From: Nemophila menziesii
Taxonomy: Eukaryota > Streptophyta > Magnoliopsida > Boraginales > Hydrophyllaceae
Assembly (NCBI GenBank): GCA_029959085.1
Contig: JARWIR010000012.1
Span: 24,844,590-24,908,589, forward strand
DNA: 64,000 nt
Direction: 5' to 3'
This document shows, piece after piece, positions 45,933-57,877 of the stretch; position 1 is the stretch's first letter, and each line of letters starts with the position of its first letter. The notes under the pieces were generated by a model. It did no database searches, was not told where the DNA came from, and worked only from the letters and a program-made list of their open reading frames with translations. Made by a program: the position numbers and the translations under genes.

Positions 45933-47498
45933 TGATGTCTCCTCATTTGTGATAATTAAATATACTTCCGAGACATCATTTTAGGCGTATTTATTAGTTT
46001 ATAGGTCGATTTGAGCTTAATTTAGTACACTTTCCTATTTTGGATCTTGAATTGATTATTTATTATTTTTAGAGCATATTGGGTTTAATTATTTATTTAG
46101 TGTGAAGCTTTAGAGATATATGGTAACTAATTAGAGTTCAAGTTGGTTCAAAGAGCTAAAGGAAAGAAGATAAACATGGAAATTGGAGATAGAAGGAAAC
46201 AGAGTTCAATTAGGAAAAGGAAAAGCTGCCTTAAATCTGAATTTCTGCAGCTACGCCTAAAGAAGTGGTTATAACTCCAAAACCAAGCCGATTTTGGAAG
46301 ATTCCTTTCATAGGGACTTAGATAATTTTGTGAGGATTCTTTTGGTATATTATGGAGCAAAAACCGACCAATAACGAAGAAGATATGCTCAAAACAGTTC
46401 AGTAGTAATTATCTTTATTTCCATACGAATTTGAGTTGGGCTTGGAGTCCATTACTTAACCTCTCCTTCAAGAAACGAATTAGGTCAACCTATACACTAT
46501 AAATACAGCCTCTTAACACTCTTAAATCATCCTTGGCCAGACCTTAAGGCCAAGAGGAAGCTGCAACACAAGAGAAGAAGTCTGGAAGGAGCAGAACACC
46601 ATATGTTTTCTTCAACCTTCAAATTTGTAATTCTTTTCTTTTCTTTTCTTAGTATGAACTAGATTCTATTTAGCTTGAGTTTTAGCGTATATGTATGAAC
46701 CCTAGTTTTGGTTGACATCTATCTAATTTGATTGAATTTATGTTTTGATTTCTCTGTTTATGTGTTGGATTTATATTTTGTGTTCTTTATGGTTGCAAAC
46801 ATATAGGATTACCATCATAGTAGTTAGATAACCGGTATATTTGACTATATAATTAGCACATAACGTCTAGAATAAGGTTTGATCTGACAACCCAGCCTAA
46901 CTAGATAGTCAATGGTTTAGTGTATTGCTATTTTATCAATTGCAGGAACAGTTTGCTTAGGTTCTTATTGACACAGGTAAACCCTATTTGAAACTACCTA
47001 GCGCAATTGAAACCAAACTATTGAAATACTACATGATTCATACCTTACATGTTTAGAACGGCAAAACTAGTGGGGATTACATGCTAAATACTCAAGCTAA
47101 CTTTCATACTATCTTTTCTTCTCTTTATTTAATTTTCTGTCTTTAGATTTAGTAGTTTAGTTTTATTATTTAATAACCAAATAAAAATCTATCTTTCTCT
47201 TCTTTCTACTTGCGTATTATTATCTCTAGCTTAATTATTTGCACTTGATAATTTGCATAAGTTCTTCCTAACTTTCGTCAGTCTCTGAGGAACGAATCTT
47301 CTTATCATTAAAACTTGCATACGTCCTGTAATACTTGCAGTACCGTGTTAGCTTAGGGTGTTTATTTGCATCTAAATTATATCATCTTTTTATCACACCC
47401 TAGGCCACACCACATACTTTATTACTTGCGAACACTTGTACACTTGCCAGTTTTGATCTTTTGAGTATCGATTTTATATCACACATCGGAAGACATCA
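45933..47498 (+). repeat. Athila-like solo LTR (about 1566 bp)
   Basis: It starts TGATGTCTCCTC with the hairpin partner GAGACATCA at 45980-45988, and ends AAGACATCA. CTATAAATAC near 46497 is a good TATA box, and CTGAGGAACGAATC near 47285 matches the conserved inner LTR block. No polypurine tract precedes it and no primer site follows. The flanks CATAC and CACAG match at only three of five bases, so the TSD is weak. Confidence 0.72.
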
Positions 47499-47504
47499 CA
47501 CAGT

Positions 47505-48190
47505 CACCCGATTGATCTAGTCTTTAGCCCCGAGAACTATATGCATATGGTTGGACAACTCAATCAGCTTATGCTGGCGCAAGGTAAGGTCATGTTGAAT
47601 ATTTCACAACTCAACCAGCAGTCGATACGTCTATCGATTAATTCACGCACTAGAGTATCGTTGACGAGTCGTTCACGAATAAAAGATGAGGATGTGGTTG
47701 ATCTTGACGCGACCCAATATTCATATAGAAATCCCGTAATTTTATTATATCCAGACTTTTATTATATTAAAACTTTTATTATATTCATACTATTACTTCG
47801 GGTTGTAATTTATTTTTATTTGGATTTTTACTGTTATTTTGTTTTGGTTTATAATTTATTTTAATTTAACTTTTATTGCAATCAGTTTGTAAATTAATTG
47901 TTTTTTTAGTTTTTTACTAACCATTAAGATGGTTGCTAAAATATACAACTTCTAGCGATCACCCATCAACCGACAAAGATTTCACTCTTCTAGCGACCAC
48001 ACATTAGTCAACAAAGATTTTGGACATCTAGCGATGACTATAGTGGTCGTTAATTACGATATCCTTAACCGATCACTTATATCGTCGCTGATGGTAGATG
48101 GTTGGTAGTATTGATCACTAGTTGCTAAAAAATGTTTCTAACGACGGAACACTATCGATCAATTTTTTACGACCACAATCTGTTATTTAA
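47505..48190 (+). other. Possible CACTA-type transposon 3' fragment
   Basis: At 47541-47700 a short frame reads GQLNQLMLAQGK...QLNQQS, like the C terminus of some plant En/Spm-encoded proteins. From 47930 to 48180 there are many direct and inverted copies of AGCGACCAC/GGTCGTTA/TTGCTAAAA, resembling CACTA subterminal repeats. No terminal CACTA motif or 3-bp TSD was found. Confidence 0.35.
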
Positions 48191-48235
48191 AGTTTTAGGT
48201 TTTGTTTTCAATATATTTAGCAGTCCTATACTCTT

Positions 48236-48299
48236 GTTAAAAGGTGGAATACACAGGAGTAATTTGTGTTAAAAGGTGGAATACACAGGAGTAATTTGT
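48236..48299. repeat. Perfect 32-bp tandem duplication
   Basis: The unit beginning GTTAAAAGGTGGAATACA occurs at 48236-48267 and exactly again at 48268-48299. Confidence 0.97.
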
Positions 48300-48881
48300 G
48301 ATTTGGATAAGACTCTCACCCACGCTAGAAAGACTCCACAAGTGGGCGTAGTTTTTTTTTTTTTTTTTTTCGTTTTTTCGGCTTTCCTTTCGTGCATGCC
48401 AAACACACTAGATGCATGTTTGGTAATATATGTTAAGTTTGGATAAAATGTTGGGATGTCGAAAGTGGTTAATTTTCAGATTCTAGATACCTTTGTTGGA
48501 TGACAAAGCTTCATATGTGCAATCAATATCAAGTATTTTATGGTCCCAAATGCAATAACTCCACAAAGTTATTAACCCAAAAAGATTATTTAAACTAAGT
48601 TACGCGTATTAGTTTGGAGTAATTTCTAGACGACATGTATGACATTTTGAAGAGTTGATTTGAGATGCGGCTAGTAAGGTAACACATGGCATAGTTGTGT
48701 AAGTTGTTAGGCGACAAGTTATGGGGAGGCATCCTACGCATGATCGGGACATGCGAATTACTCATGTGTTTAGAACTTCATTTTTACGTGTTGTAAAAAA
48801 TTTACTACTCCTAATTAGCATATAGTAGTACTCCGTAGTTAATTTTGAGTAGCTTTAGAGGCCAGTTTGGAATTGATTATT
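48300..48881. other. Interval with nothing recognised
   Basis: It holds a 19-bp T run (48352-48370) and no supportable ORF or paired repeat. Confidence 0.5.
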
Positions 48882-49174
48882 GGGTTATTACCCAATAGGC
48901 ACCTACCACCTTATACCCTTACCCATAAAAGGCACCGTCTTTTTTAAAGAACAACGAGTAATGAGAAACTTCTCATTACTCAACGTTTGAGTAGTGGGAA
49001 GCTTCCCATTACTCAACGTTTGAGTAGTGGGAAGCTTCCCATAACTTAAACGGCTCTTTTATTGGAAAAGAAAATGAAAAAGCAAAAATATGTGTGCCTT
49101 TTATGGGCAAAAAAATGATGGTTGGGGTGAAAGGGAATTAATTCTAACTTGAGGTGTTTCTTGGGCAATAATCC
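48882..49174. mobile_element. Mutator-like MITE with an internal palindrome array, short copy (293 bp)
   Basis: Left end GGGTTATTACCCAATAGGCACC; right end, inverted, GGATTATTGCCCAAGAAACACC. A second inverted pair (CCCATAAAAGGCAC) lies further in. It matches the 61833-62387 element at both ends. The expected 9-bp TSD is only partly kept (TTGATTATT against TTGATGTGA). Confidence 0.75.
48954..49045. repeat. Three tandem 33-bp palindromic units in the Mutator-like MITE
   Basis: Each unit centres on a GAGTARTGGGAAGCTTCCCA-type palindrome (the first is GAGTAATGAGAA with its inverse). Units are separated by AACGTTT. Confidence 0.9.
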
Positions 49175-49184
49175 TTGATGTGAT

Positions 49185-49640
49185 TATATTTTAGAGGTAA
49201 AAAAATTTTAATTAAAATTTTAATATTTATAAAAATTATTAAAAAATATTTTGACTTCTAAAATTACTTTAAGGGATTTTTTTTTAAAAATTACTTAGTG
49301 TCCGTTTATGATTGTTTTTTAAAATAATCACTTGAAGTGATTTTAGATCCATAATAATATTTTAGACTCTAAAAATCACTTTTAAGAAAATCACTAGATT
49401 AGTGATTATTAAAATAATCACTTAAAGTGATTTTAGATGTCAAAATATTTTTTAATATGTTTTACAAATATCTAAATTTTAATAAAAAAGCGCTTTTAGC
49501 TCCAAAATAATCAATCCCAAACGGGCTCTTAGTTAGTGTTTTTTCTAAAAGTAATTTTGAAGGTATGGAATATTATTAGGAATTTAAAATCACTTCAAGT
49601 AATTATTTTAAAAAACAGTTTCAAATAGGCTCGTAGACAA
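49185..49640. mobile_element. Cluster of nested Tourist-like MITEs
   Basis: One unit at 49298-49528 (231 bp) has ends GTGTCCGTTTATGATTG and, inverted, GAGCCCGTTTGGGATTG, and a TTA duplication on each side (49295-49297, 49529-49531). A further inverted end (GAGCCTATTTGAAACTG, inverted) closes at about 49634, and its subterminal sequence matches the left end at 49298 better than the inner right end does. Inverted copies of the interior also lie at 49190-49290. Confidence 0.7.
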
Positions 49641-49801
49641 TTACTGATTGAGTAAAATACATATTATTTTTTTATTGTCACTTTTAATGTGATTTTTTCT
49701 AAATTTTAGTTAAATTGTTTTTCTTTTTTTCTTTTTTTATTTGATAATACATAGATATTTATATAAAAATGATACAAGAAGGAAACAATTAAAGATTAAA
49801 T

Positions 49802-50727
49802 TGTTGGTAAAAACTAACAATATCACTAGTAAAATAATTTCATATAAAAACATTTCAAGATAATGTAATACTACAGTTATTACAATACAATGGAAAATCA
49901 GAATATAAAGGTATCCCAAGAACCGTAATACAACAATTATTACAAAAAAATGAGAAAATAACTTACATGGAAATATTCAAAAAATATTTTAGATATGAAT
50001 ACAAAAACGTGTAGCGTTAAAAAAGATATTCCAGGTGTACCGGTATCTCCAACAATCGTAGTCCTCTTTTACTCTAATCTCTATGTCAAAATGATTTGAC
50101 TAATCATTGAGAAAAGAGTGTTTCATTTTCTTAATTTCTTAGTTCTCTATTCTTTCCAGAATAGTTTTCTATTCTCTCTAATTTTTTATTTTCTCTAGAA
50201 TATTTTCCTTTCTCTCAAGAATAATATTCTTTCTCCCTAGAATAATTTTATTTCTCACTAGAAAATGTAATGCACAAAGTCACTATTTATAGGAGAAGGG
50301 ACAAACCCCAAAATCGTCACATAAATGCTCATTAATACACATTAATGGTTGGTGATAAAGACTCATTAATGTTGACGGTTTTCTTGATCAAACTCTTGTA
50401 ACCACCGTAATCGCCGAATTAAATAGGTCCTGATGATGAAATATTCTGAATTGATTTTGAGTCAATGAGCCATCAATTCTTGGTCGGTTTGTCTTTTATT
50501 TTCTTCTCCATTTTCTAGGTGGGACTTTTTAACACATATAAAGTTTTCCCACTTATCTTTTAAGAAAGAAATAATTAATAAAATAAATCTCTTCAATTTA
50601 GTAATTCCAACCATTTCTTTCTCAAATTTAATGTGAGACTATTATTACAGGAATAGTCTTTTCCACTTCTCCCAAGAGTATAAAAGAATTAAATAAATAA
50701 ATCATCTTTTATTCAATAATTCCAAAA
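49802..50727 (-). repeat. 3' LTR of the pol-less copia element (926 bp)
   Basis: Aligns along its length with 52693-53590, with visible substitutions and small indels. Its first bases have changed (TTTTGGAATT instead of TGTTGGAATT). Confidence 0.9.
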
Positions 50728-51064
50728 ATCCTCCACTCAGGTCCTTTGGGAGAGAAGGTGAACAGGTTTATATAAATACCAATATTTGGGTGAATTGTAC
50801 TTAAGTGGCAGTATTTTTTGATTTCAATTGACACGTAGTGAAGTGAGGTAAAAACTAAACTCCTATCAAGTGAACGTACTCCTGAATTTGACGGTTTTCG
50901 ATCGACACTCTCACATCACATACTCTACGCGGTTGATAGTTACAAATTCCTCAAACATCACCCTTTCCTTACACATAGGTGATCTCCAAGAGTGTCTAGC
51001 CATATTAGCCAATCTTTCTCGAATTTTAAGATCATTAAGAGCAATAAGCTCAGCCTCGTCATGT

Positions 51065-51360
51065 GTCTCGCGAATTCATCAAGTCCTTTCTCTTTAGGAC
51101 CACCCTTACGGGCTATGAATTTGTGGTGAGTCTAAAAACTCATCCCTTGGGAACATCAAAGACATTTCCTTGAAGTCATATTATGATCAATATACAACAA
51201 CCTCAACGGTGAATTAATCAAGTCCATCTCAATGAGACCACCACACATGGATATGAATTCATTAAGTTTGAGCATTATACAACAACCTCAACAGTGAATT
51301 CGTCAAATCTGTCTCAATAGGACCACCACACATGGCTATAAATTCATTAAGTTTTAATTT
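51065..51360. repeat. 85-bp tandem repeats in the copia interior
   Basis: Units begin TATACAACAACCTCAAC at 51191 and 51276 (period 85). A more diverged third copy (GAATTCATCAAGTCC...GGACCACC) precedes them at about 51071. Confidence 0.85.
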
Positions 51361-52449
51361 GCTCATTTATGCACAATTTACACTATATAGATAGTAAGTT
51401 AGTGCATCATATAAACTTATTAGTCATAGGTCCCAATCTTTTAGTAAATGAATGAACCATTTATTTCATCATTTATATGGGATACAGTTTGCGTAACAAA
51501 AATTCCTTCAAGAACTACATGAATCATTTTAAAACGCAGATTAGATCAATAGTAAATCTCTCGTACTTTATTAAATGACAAAAATTAACCCAATGTTCAA
51601 CACTTGAGTCTCTTTAGAATATGAGAAATACCAACTTGAGTATAGTTCATTAATAATATCATAATCCTTATAATTATTTCATATTCATTAAGAGGTACGC
51701 CCCCCTTCTCCCCCACAATTCTCTTATTCATGAATACTAGTCTTATAAGGAATTTTACCAGACATTATATCAACGGAGTTAAACCTTGCCAACAAAGTGA
51801 GACTAACTAAGGTAAATCCCATTATTTTCTCAAATGAGTTTTATCCTTAGGATCAGTTTCCCCCACATCTTTTATTCACAAATGAAAGAATAAAAGAAGT
51901 AAGTCCTATGAATGAAAGTACCAAAAGTGGATCATGTCATACACATATTGACAAAAGTGTAACACAACCTGATTTATCTTTTATATAAGATACTATTCCA
52001 TTTTCAAGGTGTCCGTTTAACAGCAAAAAACTATTTCCTAAGTTTTCATACTTAATCCTCTTTATTTGAAACCACTAACCCTTCATGTTGCACTATATAG
52101 ATCTTTTCACATAGATCTTCATTCATACATATATTTAATATCCAACTGATATATAATCACGTTACGAGTGATATTTAGTGCAATAAGAGTTAAATTGTGG
52201 TAGGACTTATCCTTGAGTCGATTTACCTTTTCGACTTGTATGGGACTAATTGGATCTTTTTGGGACATTCCCTAGTGACGTATTTCTTCTCATTACAATT
52301 ATCACCATATACCTTTTCTGAGCCATTTCACATATAGTCTTTGCGGACTTCTCAATGGCTACCAGATCAAAGGTGGAGTTTGTCACATTATTCATGATCC
52401 ATCCACTAACCACTGAATTAGGAACTCAACTTCATGAGCCAGAATCCTA

Positions 52450-52640
52450 GCTAGCGTTCTTTAGTAATTTCCCCATCACCCTCAATTGTGGGGAGTGCCT
52501 CGAGAACAAGAATATCTAGTTCATATGGTTCAAGGCATATCAGTGGATTTTGTGTCCAATGTTTGTAGTTGGGACCATTGAAAGGCTCCAACATAATCAC
52601 ATCAGGAATGGCTTTTGCGTTCAAGGATGAAGCAACCGTC
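52450..52640 (-). pseudogene. Copia gag N-terminal remnant
   Basis: The minus strand reads LEPFNGPNYKHWTQNPLICLE, then YELDILVLEALPTIEGDGE before a stop. It is the same motif as in the gag remnant at 39611. Only the start of gag remains. Confidence 0.72.
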
Positions 52641-52692
52641 GAAATAGAAAAACTATTTTACAACCATTAATATTAAAATATCTTTTTTAAAT

Positions 52693-53590
52693 TGTTGGTA
52701 AAAACTAACAATATCACTGGTAAAGAAAAACATGATTTCATATAAAAATATTCTGAAAGAATGTAAAACTACAACTATTACAATACAATGGAAAATCGGA
52801 ATATGAAGGTATCCCAAACACTGTAATACAAAAACTATTACAAGAAATGATAAAATAACTTACATGGAAAATTTAAAAGATATTCTAGATACGAATACAC
52901 AAAAACTTGCATCGTTAAAAAAGATACTACGGGAGTACCTGTATCTCCAACAATCGTATCCCTCTTTTACTCTAATCTCTATGTCAAAATGATTTGACTA
53001 ATCATTGAGAAGAGACTGTTTTATTTTCTGAATTTCTTACTTCTTATTCTCTCCAGAATATCTTTTTTATCCTCTCTAAAATATTTTTCTTTCTCCCTAT
53101 GAATAATATTCTTTCTCCCTAGAATAATTTTATTTCTGACTAGAAAATGTAAGGCACAAAGTCACTATTTATAGGAGAAGGAACAAACCAAAAAACCATC
53201 ACATAAATGCTCATTAATACACATTAATGGTCGGTTGACGGTTTTCTTGACCAAACTCTTGTAACCACCGTAACTGCCGAATTAAATAGGTCTTGATGAT
53301 AAAATATTCTGAATTAATTCTGTGTCAATGATTAATCAATTCTTGGTCGGTTTGTCTTTTATTTTCTTCTCTATTTTCTAGGTGAGACTTTTTAACACAT
53401 ATAAACATTTCTCACCTCTCTTAAGAGAAAGAAAGAATTAATAAAATAAATTTCTTTAATTTAGTAATTCCAACCATTTCTTTCTCAAATTTAATGTGGG
53501 ACTATTATTACACGAATAGTCTTTTCCACTTCTCCCAAGAGCATGAAAGAATTAATTAAATAAATAATCTTTTATTCAATAATTCCAACA
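52693..53590 (-). repeat. 5' LTR of the pol-less copia element (898 bp)
   Basis: Begins TGTTGGAATTATTG at 53590 and ends TACCAACA at 52693 (minus strand). The sequence just inside (ATTTAAAAAAGATATT) is not the usual tRNA-Met primer site, but it resembles the one after the copia LTR at 39567. Confidence 0.9.
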
Positions 53591-53660
53591 TAAATATATA
53601 GCAACACTCGTACAAATATGACTACTCTTATTACCTGCTTAGAAATTCCATTATTTCAGA

Positions 53661-54286
53661 TAGGGTTGCAAATGAACTGATACTCTCACCAAGGGCTCAA
53701 ATTTGAGTTTGCTGAGGGTTTGTTTGAATTCGACTCGTTAGCTAAACAAGTCAAGTTTATGTTTTAAATTGAGGCTCGTTTACTAAACGAGACGAACTCA
53801 AACTTGTATAAGCTCGACTCGTTAAGCCCGTGAATAATTTGGTAAGTGTTCTTTAAGAACTTGTTAATAGGCTTGGTAAATATAAGCAATTAAAAATTAT
53901 CAATATATATATATACAAAAAGTCAAAACTAAGTAAAACTTTTTTATATGTAACTAATCATAACTAATATATTTTATATCTATAAGTATATTTAATTTTT
54001 TTCATCAAGTCAAACTATGGAATGTATTCTATGTATTCATCATTGAAAAATAAACGAACTTAAATGAGTCTTAAACGAACAAATCCAAGTAGAACTCAAG
54101 CTAAAAAAAATGAGTTCGCTAAGGGTTTGTTTGAGTCGACTCTTTAGTTAACAAACCAAGCTCAAGAAAGTTAAAGTTCGGTTTGGTTCGTTTCAAACTT
54201 AAACCAAGCTCAAACTCACTAAAATATTAGCAAACCAAGCTAAAGAAAGCTAAAGTTCGGCTCGATTCGCTTCGTTTGCAGCCCTA
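53661..54286. mobile_element. hAT-like MITE, family 1 copy A (626 bp)
   Basis: Ends TAGGGTTGCAAATGAA and, inverted, TAGGGCTGCAAACGAA. The 8-bp flanks ATTTCAGA (53653-53660) and ATTTTAGA (54287-54294) match at 7 of 8. The interior is rich in GAGCTCAAAC/GTTCGGCTCG words. No ORF. Confidence 0.85.
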
Positions 54287-54294
54287 ATTTTAGA

Positions 54295-55839
54295 TACTAC
54301 ATTCATTACACTGTTTCATCAATTGTGAAGGGTGAGGTGAAAGTGTTTTTTAAGGCTTGTGGACTCATTAATTCACTATGACTTGATTTAGTGACTATCA
54401 AATGGACTACCTTAAAATTGAATAACATTTTAATGATCCGTTTAAAAATAATTTATTTACCACTCATGCAAAGGTTTGGGAGGGGAAAATATCTTTCGTG
54501 GTAAAACCTGGAAAAATTGAAGGAGGAAAAAATATAGAGAGTTATCTATACAACTACTATTTATTATAGGAGGAGAAATAATTTTACTATGAGAAGTGAA
54601 ACTTCCTAAAAAAAAAAAGTTATCAAGGATAATAAGTTATGAACTCTGTACCTCCAATCATGCTTTTATGGATGATCGTGAAATTTAAATTATATCTCAC
54701 TAAAATTAGTGTCGCGAATAAATAATGACTACTTTAAATTTTTGAGTCTACGTATATAATTTTTGTACAATATATAGTTTTCTTTATATATTAAATGAGA
54801 TTGTTTACCCAATAAAAAATTTCAGTCACAATTGAACAAATTTTTTTCGATCTATTAAATAGAAAATATAATGGTCACGTTTTAGAATTCGATGATACTG
54901 TAGTTATGGACCCAATATATTAGTATATTAGTATGGTGAAAATAATCTGTAAAAAAAAAAAAAAAAAAACTAAGATCCTAATAAAATTAATTATTCGTAT
55001 ATCTCAACTCTTACCCCAATTACGATAGTTCATAGATCATCATGCTTAACCACCTCCCAGGTGAAAGATGTCCTCGACTTTAGACTGCGAGCCTTAATTA
55101 TCTTTAACTACTCCATTTGTTTATTTTCAGTTTGATGAAGTAAGTGGATGTAAGGGTGCATATGTTAATAGTAGTAGTATGGAAAACCATTGAAGTTTTA
55201 ACTTTTAGTTAATTGTCTGCCATTAATTAATGGTAATTTGGTCGATACAAAATGACTTGGCTAGTCAATTTCCTACTATGTACCAATAGTATTATCAATT
55301 GTAACAATCAAGAACAATTAGTGCTTGACATACACGAAGCACAATTAATGGAACATTACTCATTAGTCATTAGTCATTAGTCATTACTCATTACTCATTT
55401 CCCATTCATCCGTACACGAGTCTCTTACCAGAAGAATATTGAAACCGTACTTTTACCTGTTTAGTCTGCTTATCATAAATTGTGTTTTACTATCAATTTC
55501 ACTCTAAAAAGAAAGTCCACTTATCATAATCAAATTGCAGCATGGCAATAAATAATGGCAATTCGAAGATAGATGAGTACTGCTCGTATTAAATAAGATC
55601 AAAATTGTTTTTGTTATTGAAAATGTTTCCTTATACTTCAAAGTCTTGGGATTAGATCAAAGCTTATAGCATTGTGATAGATTCAACAGAAAACTCAAAT
55701 ATAAATATTTTAGAATTTATGCAATTCGACTCATCTATATATATATATATATAAAAAAAAAAAAAAGACCCAGAATTTGCCAACTTACTAAAAAGATGAT
55801 TATGTGGTACTAAATCAAAGAAAGAGAAAAAAAAAATTA
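54295..55839. other. AT-rich interval without recognised genes
   Basis: It holds an A run (54951-54968), a degenerate ATTACTCATTAGTC array (about 55344-55400), a short (TA) run (55736-55752) and an A run beside it. Nothing else could be supported. Confidence 0.55.
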
Positions 55840-55935
55840 GGAAAAAGACACTCTGATTGGTGTTTAAAACTTCTACATAGCAGGTGATATAAGGGTGAAC
55901 CAAAAAGGGGTGATAAATATCATTACTCTTCTGTT
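55840..55935. repeat. Repeat fragment homologous to both flanks of the 63.2 kb insertion
   Basis: The words CTCTGATTGGTGTTTAAAAC, GGTGATATAA and GGGGTGATAAATATCATTA occur in the same order and spacing as around 63160-63595, but without the inserted 0.35 kb. It acts as an empty-site paralogue. Confidence 0.75.
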
Positions 55936-56631
55936 TATTCTCTAATGTATGCCTCAATATGTTACAATTAAAATCTTACTATTATTCATGAAAGTATGAT
56001 GGAAGGTACAAAACGAATATCATAAAAAATATGTTCCATTTAATTTATGTAATAACCACATCTTTCATGGGTGTTATCCCTCTTATATCAAGATTATTCC
56101 TTGTTCGCTAAATATGATAGAAAGTGGGGCTCCAAAAGCACATATCCACGCTTTCTCCTTTGATTCTCTTGAGTTTTAAATTTCTTTAACCATTTAAGTG
56201 AGCTTAATATCTTACCGCATTCCAAATTTCCCTGTAAATGTACATTTAAAAGATAGATGCTTGTTTGACTCAAATTTTCCACCACGCAACTTACAAAGTG
56301 GATTCAATTTTACATATAACATCTGACCTTTTGACCGAAAGCTCTCACATATAGTTATTTATAAAAAGGTATTTATACATTCTACATACTATATATGACC
56401 AATAAGTTAAATTCATTTTACTTATGAATTTTGCTTTAAATCCCAAATTTTCTTCAGGTTTCAGTTTTGCTAATATATGCACAAACATATGTTATATAAG
56501 CGATTTTGAGTACATACTATACTTTAAAGAAAGGAGAAAAATTAGTACACACCATATCTTCAATAATGTTGTATAATTTAAAACATAGATTGCCTTTAAC
56601 ATTATTATATAAATGTGACATTAGATTCATT
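55936..56631. other. AT-rich interval, nothing recognised
   Basis: Short frames at 56094-56285 and elsewhere have no recognisable domain. Confidence 0.5.
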
Positions 56632-56639
56632 ATAGAGTA

Positions 56640-57159
56640 TAGGTTTGTAAACGAGCCGAGTTATATACTAGATGTACATGGTTTTTTTGTTTGTTTAAGT
56701 TCTCGGGTCGAGTCGAACTCAAATTTAAACGAGTCGACCCGAGCTTTCAACGATTCAAGACAGAGATGTTAAAATTTGTTTGTTTAACTTATAGAACAAG
56801 ATTTTTTAGAGTTAAGTTCGAGTTGCTAATAAATAATTTATTTTTTATATTTGAAACGGATCTTCCATGAAAGTTTGGTATTTGGTAGAGTGTGTGACAT
56901 GAAAATATGACTCGTAATATTAAAAATATCCAAGTTGATATTTAAGGTCTAATAATATATTTACAAGTAATAATATATTAATCTATAACTCATAAATATT
57001 AACGAGTCATTCACGAAGGAGGTTGAACAACTTGTTTACTTAATGAGTTTTAATTGGAACTTGATCTTGAGTTTGCTTATATTCCAGTCAATCTTGAACG
57101 AGTTTTTCGCAAAGCGAGTTCAAACTATTCGCGAGCGGTTTGATTCATTTAAAACCCTA
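56640..57159. mobile_element. hAT-like MITE, family 1 copy B (about 520 bp)
   Basis: Left end TAGGTTTGTAAACGAGCCGAG; right end ...AAAACCCTA. The first 330 bp align closely with 63733-64000. The possible 8-bp TSD is degenerate (TATAGAGT against CATAGAAT, 6 of 8). Confidence 0.75.
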
Positions 57160-57538
57160 CATAGAATGATGCTTGTGCAAATAAATGTGACTTCCGAACG
57201 TCAAATAAAATTAAAAAAAATCAAATCTCTTCTCACTTTTATCAATAATTATTGACTTTTGTTTTTTTAGATCTAACAGATTCTAATTATAAAGTAACCG
57301 TATGCATATAAAAAACATTAATATATGAATATGGTACAAATTTAAGTAAAATAACTTTCGATAAGATTGATTTTGGTATAATTTTGTCACAGGCATAACC
57401 ATAAACTTTTGGTGATCAGAAAAAATATTTCAATTAATTACATTATGGTTTCTATATTGAATAACGTTGGATATTAAAGAGACCAGCAAGACATTACCCA
57501 CATTAGTCAAGTAATCCAATCATGTTACTTCTCTTTTC
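57160..57538. other. AT-rich interval, nothing recognised
   Basis: No ORF, terminal repeat or conserved motif supported. Confidence 0.5.
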
Positions 57539-57551
57539 ATGTTTATTTTTT

Positions 57552-57718
57552 TCTTTTTTTTCTTTTTTTTTGATGTATGGGTGTCCGGGCCAGCTTACGC
57601 GCACCATGACTATTCCAATAGGAAATATTCACGCCTCCTCACGCATATCCCATTTAATCAGAACTAGGTTACCCATGTTGAGAGACAGTGTCTGGCCATT
57701 GAGCTAGTCCCAATGGTT
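57552..57718 (-). mobile_element. tRNA-derived SINE (about 167 bp)
   Basis: On the minus strand the 5' part reads TAGCTCAATGGCCAGA, an A-box-like Pol III element. A weak B-box-like GTTCTGATTAA lies about 40 nt later. The 3' part has GTGCGCGTAAGCTGGCCCGG, a motif I recognise as common in angiosperm SINE tails, followed by an A-rich tail (T-rich at 57552-57571). An exact 13-bp TSD, ATGTTTATTTTTT, lies at 57539-57551 and 57719-57731. Confidence 0.87.
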
Positions 57719-57877
57719 ATGTTTATTTTTTCTTGCTTTTATGATTGGACCACTTAACCGTCATATCATAGATGATGTTTGAATGATATTTTTTTGGATA
57801 ATATCCAGCATTACTGTTCTGTATTATTATGTAAAATAACCAACATACGAAACAAACTAAATAACCATCGGGTTAGA

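Larger units (their letters stand above)
49802..53590 (-). mobile_element. Ty1/copia element lacking pol (3789 bp)
   Basis: Two LTRs in the same orientation (49802-50727 and 52693-53590) flank a 1.97-kb interior. An exact 5-bp TSD, TAAAT, lies at 49797-49801 and 53591-53595. On the minus strand the LTR starts TGTTGGAATTATT. A gag start lies next to the right-hand LTR and a PPT-like GAGTGGAGGATT next to the left one, which sets the orientation. No protease, integrase or RT motif occurs. It needs proteins from a full copia element, or is a deletion derivative. Confidence 0.9.

Noticed and set aside
47900..48190. A firm CACTA terminal end
   Set aside because: Subterminal-like repeats are present, but I found no CACTA/TAGTG terminus and no 3-bp duplication.
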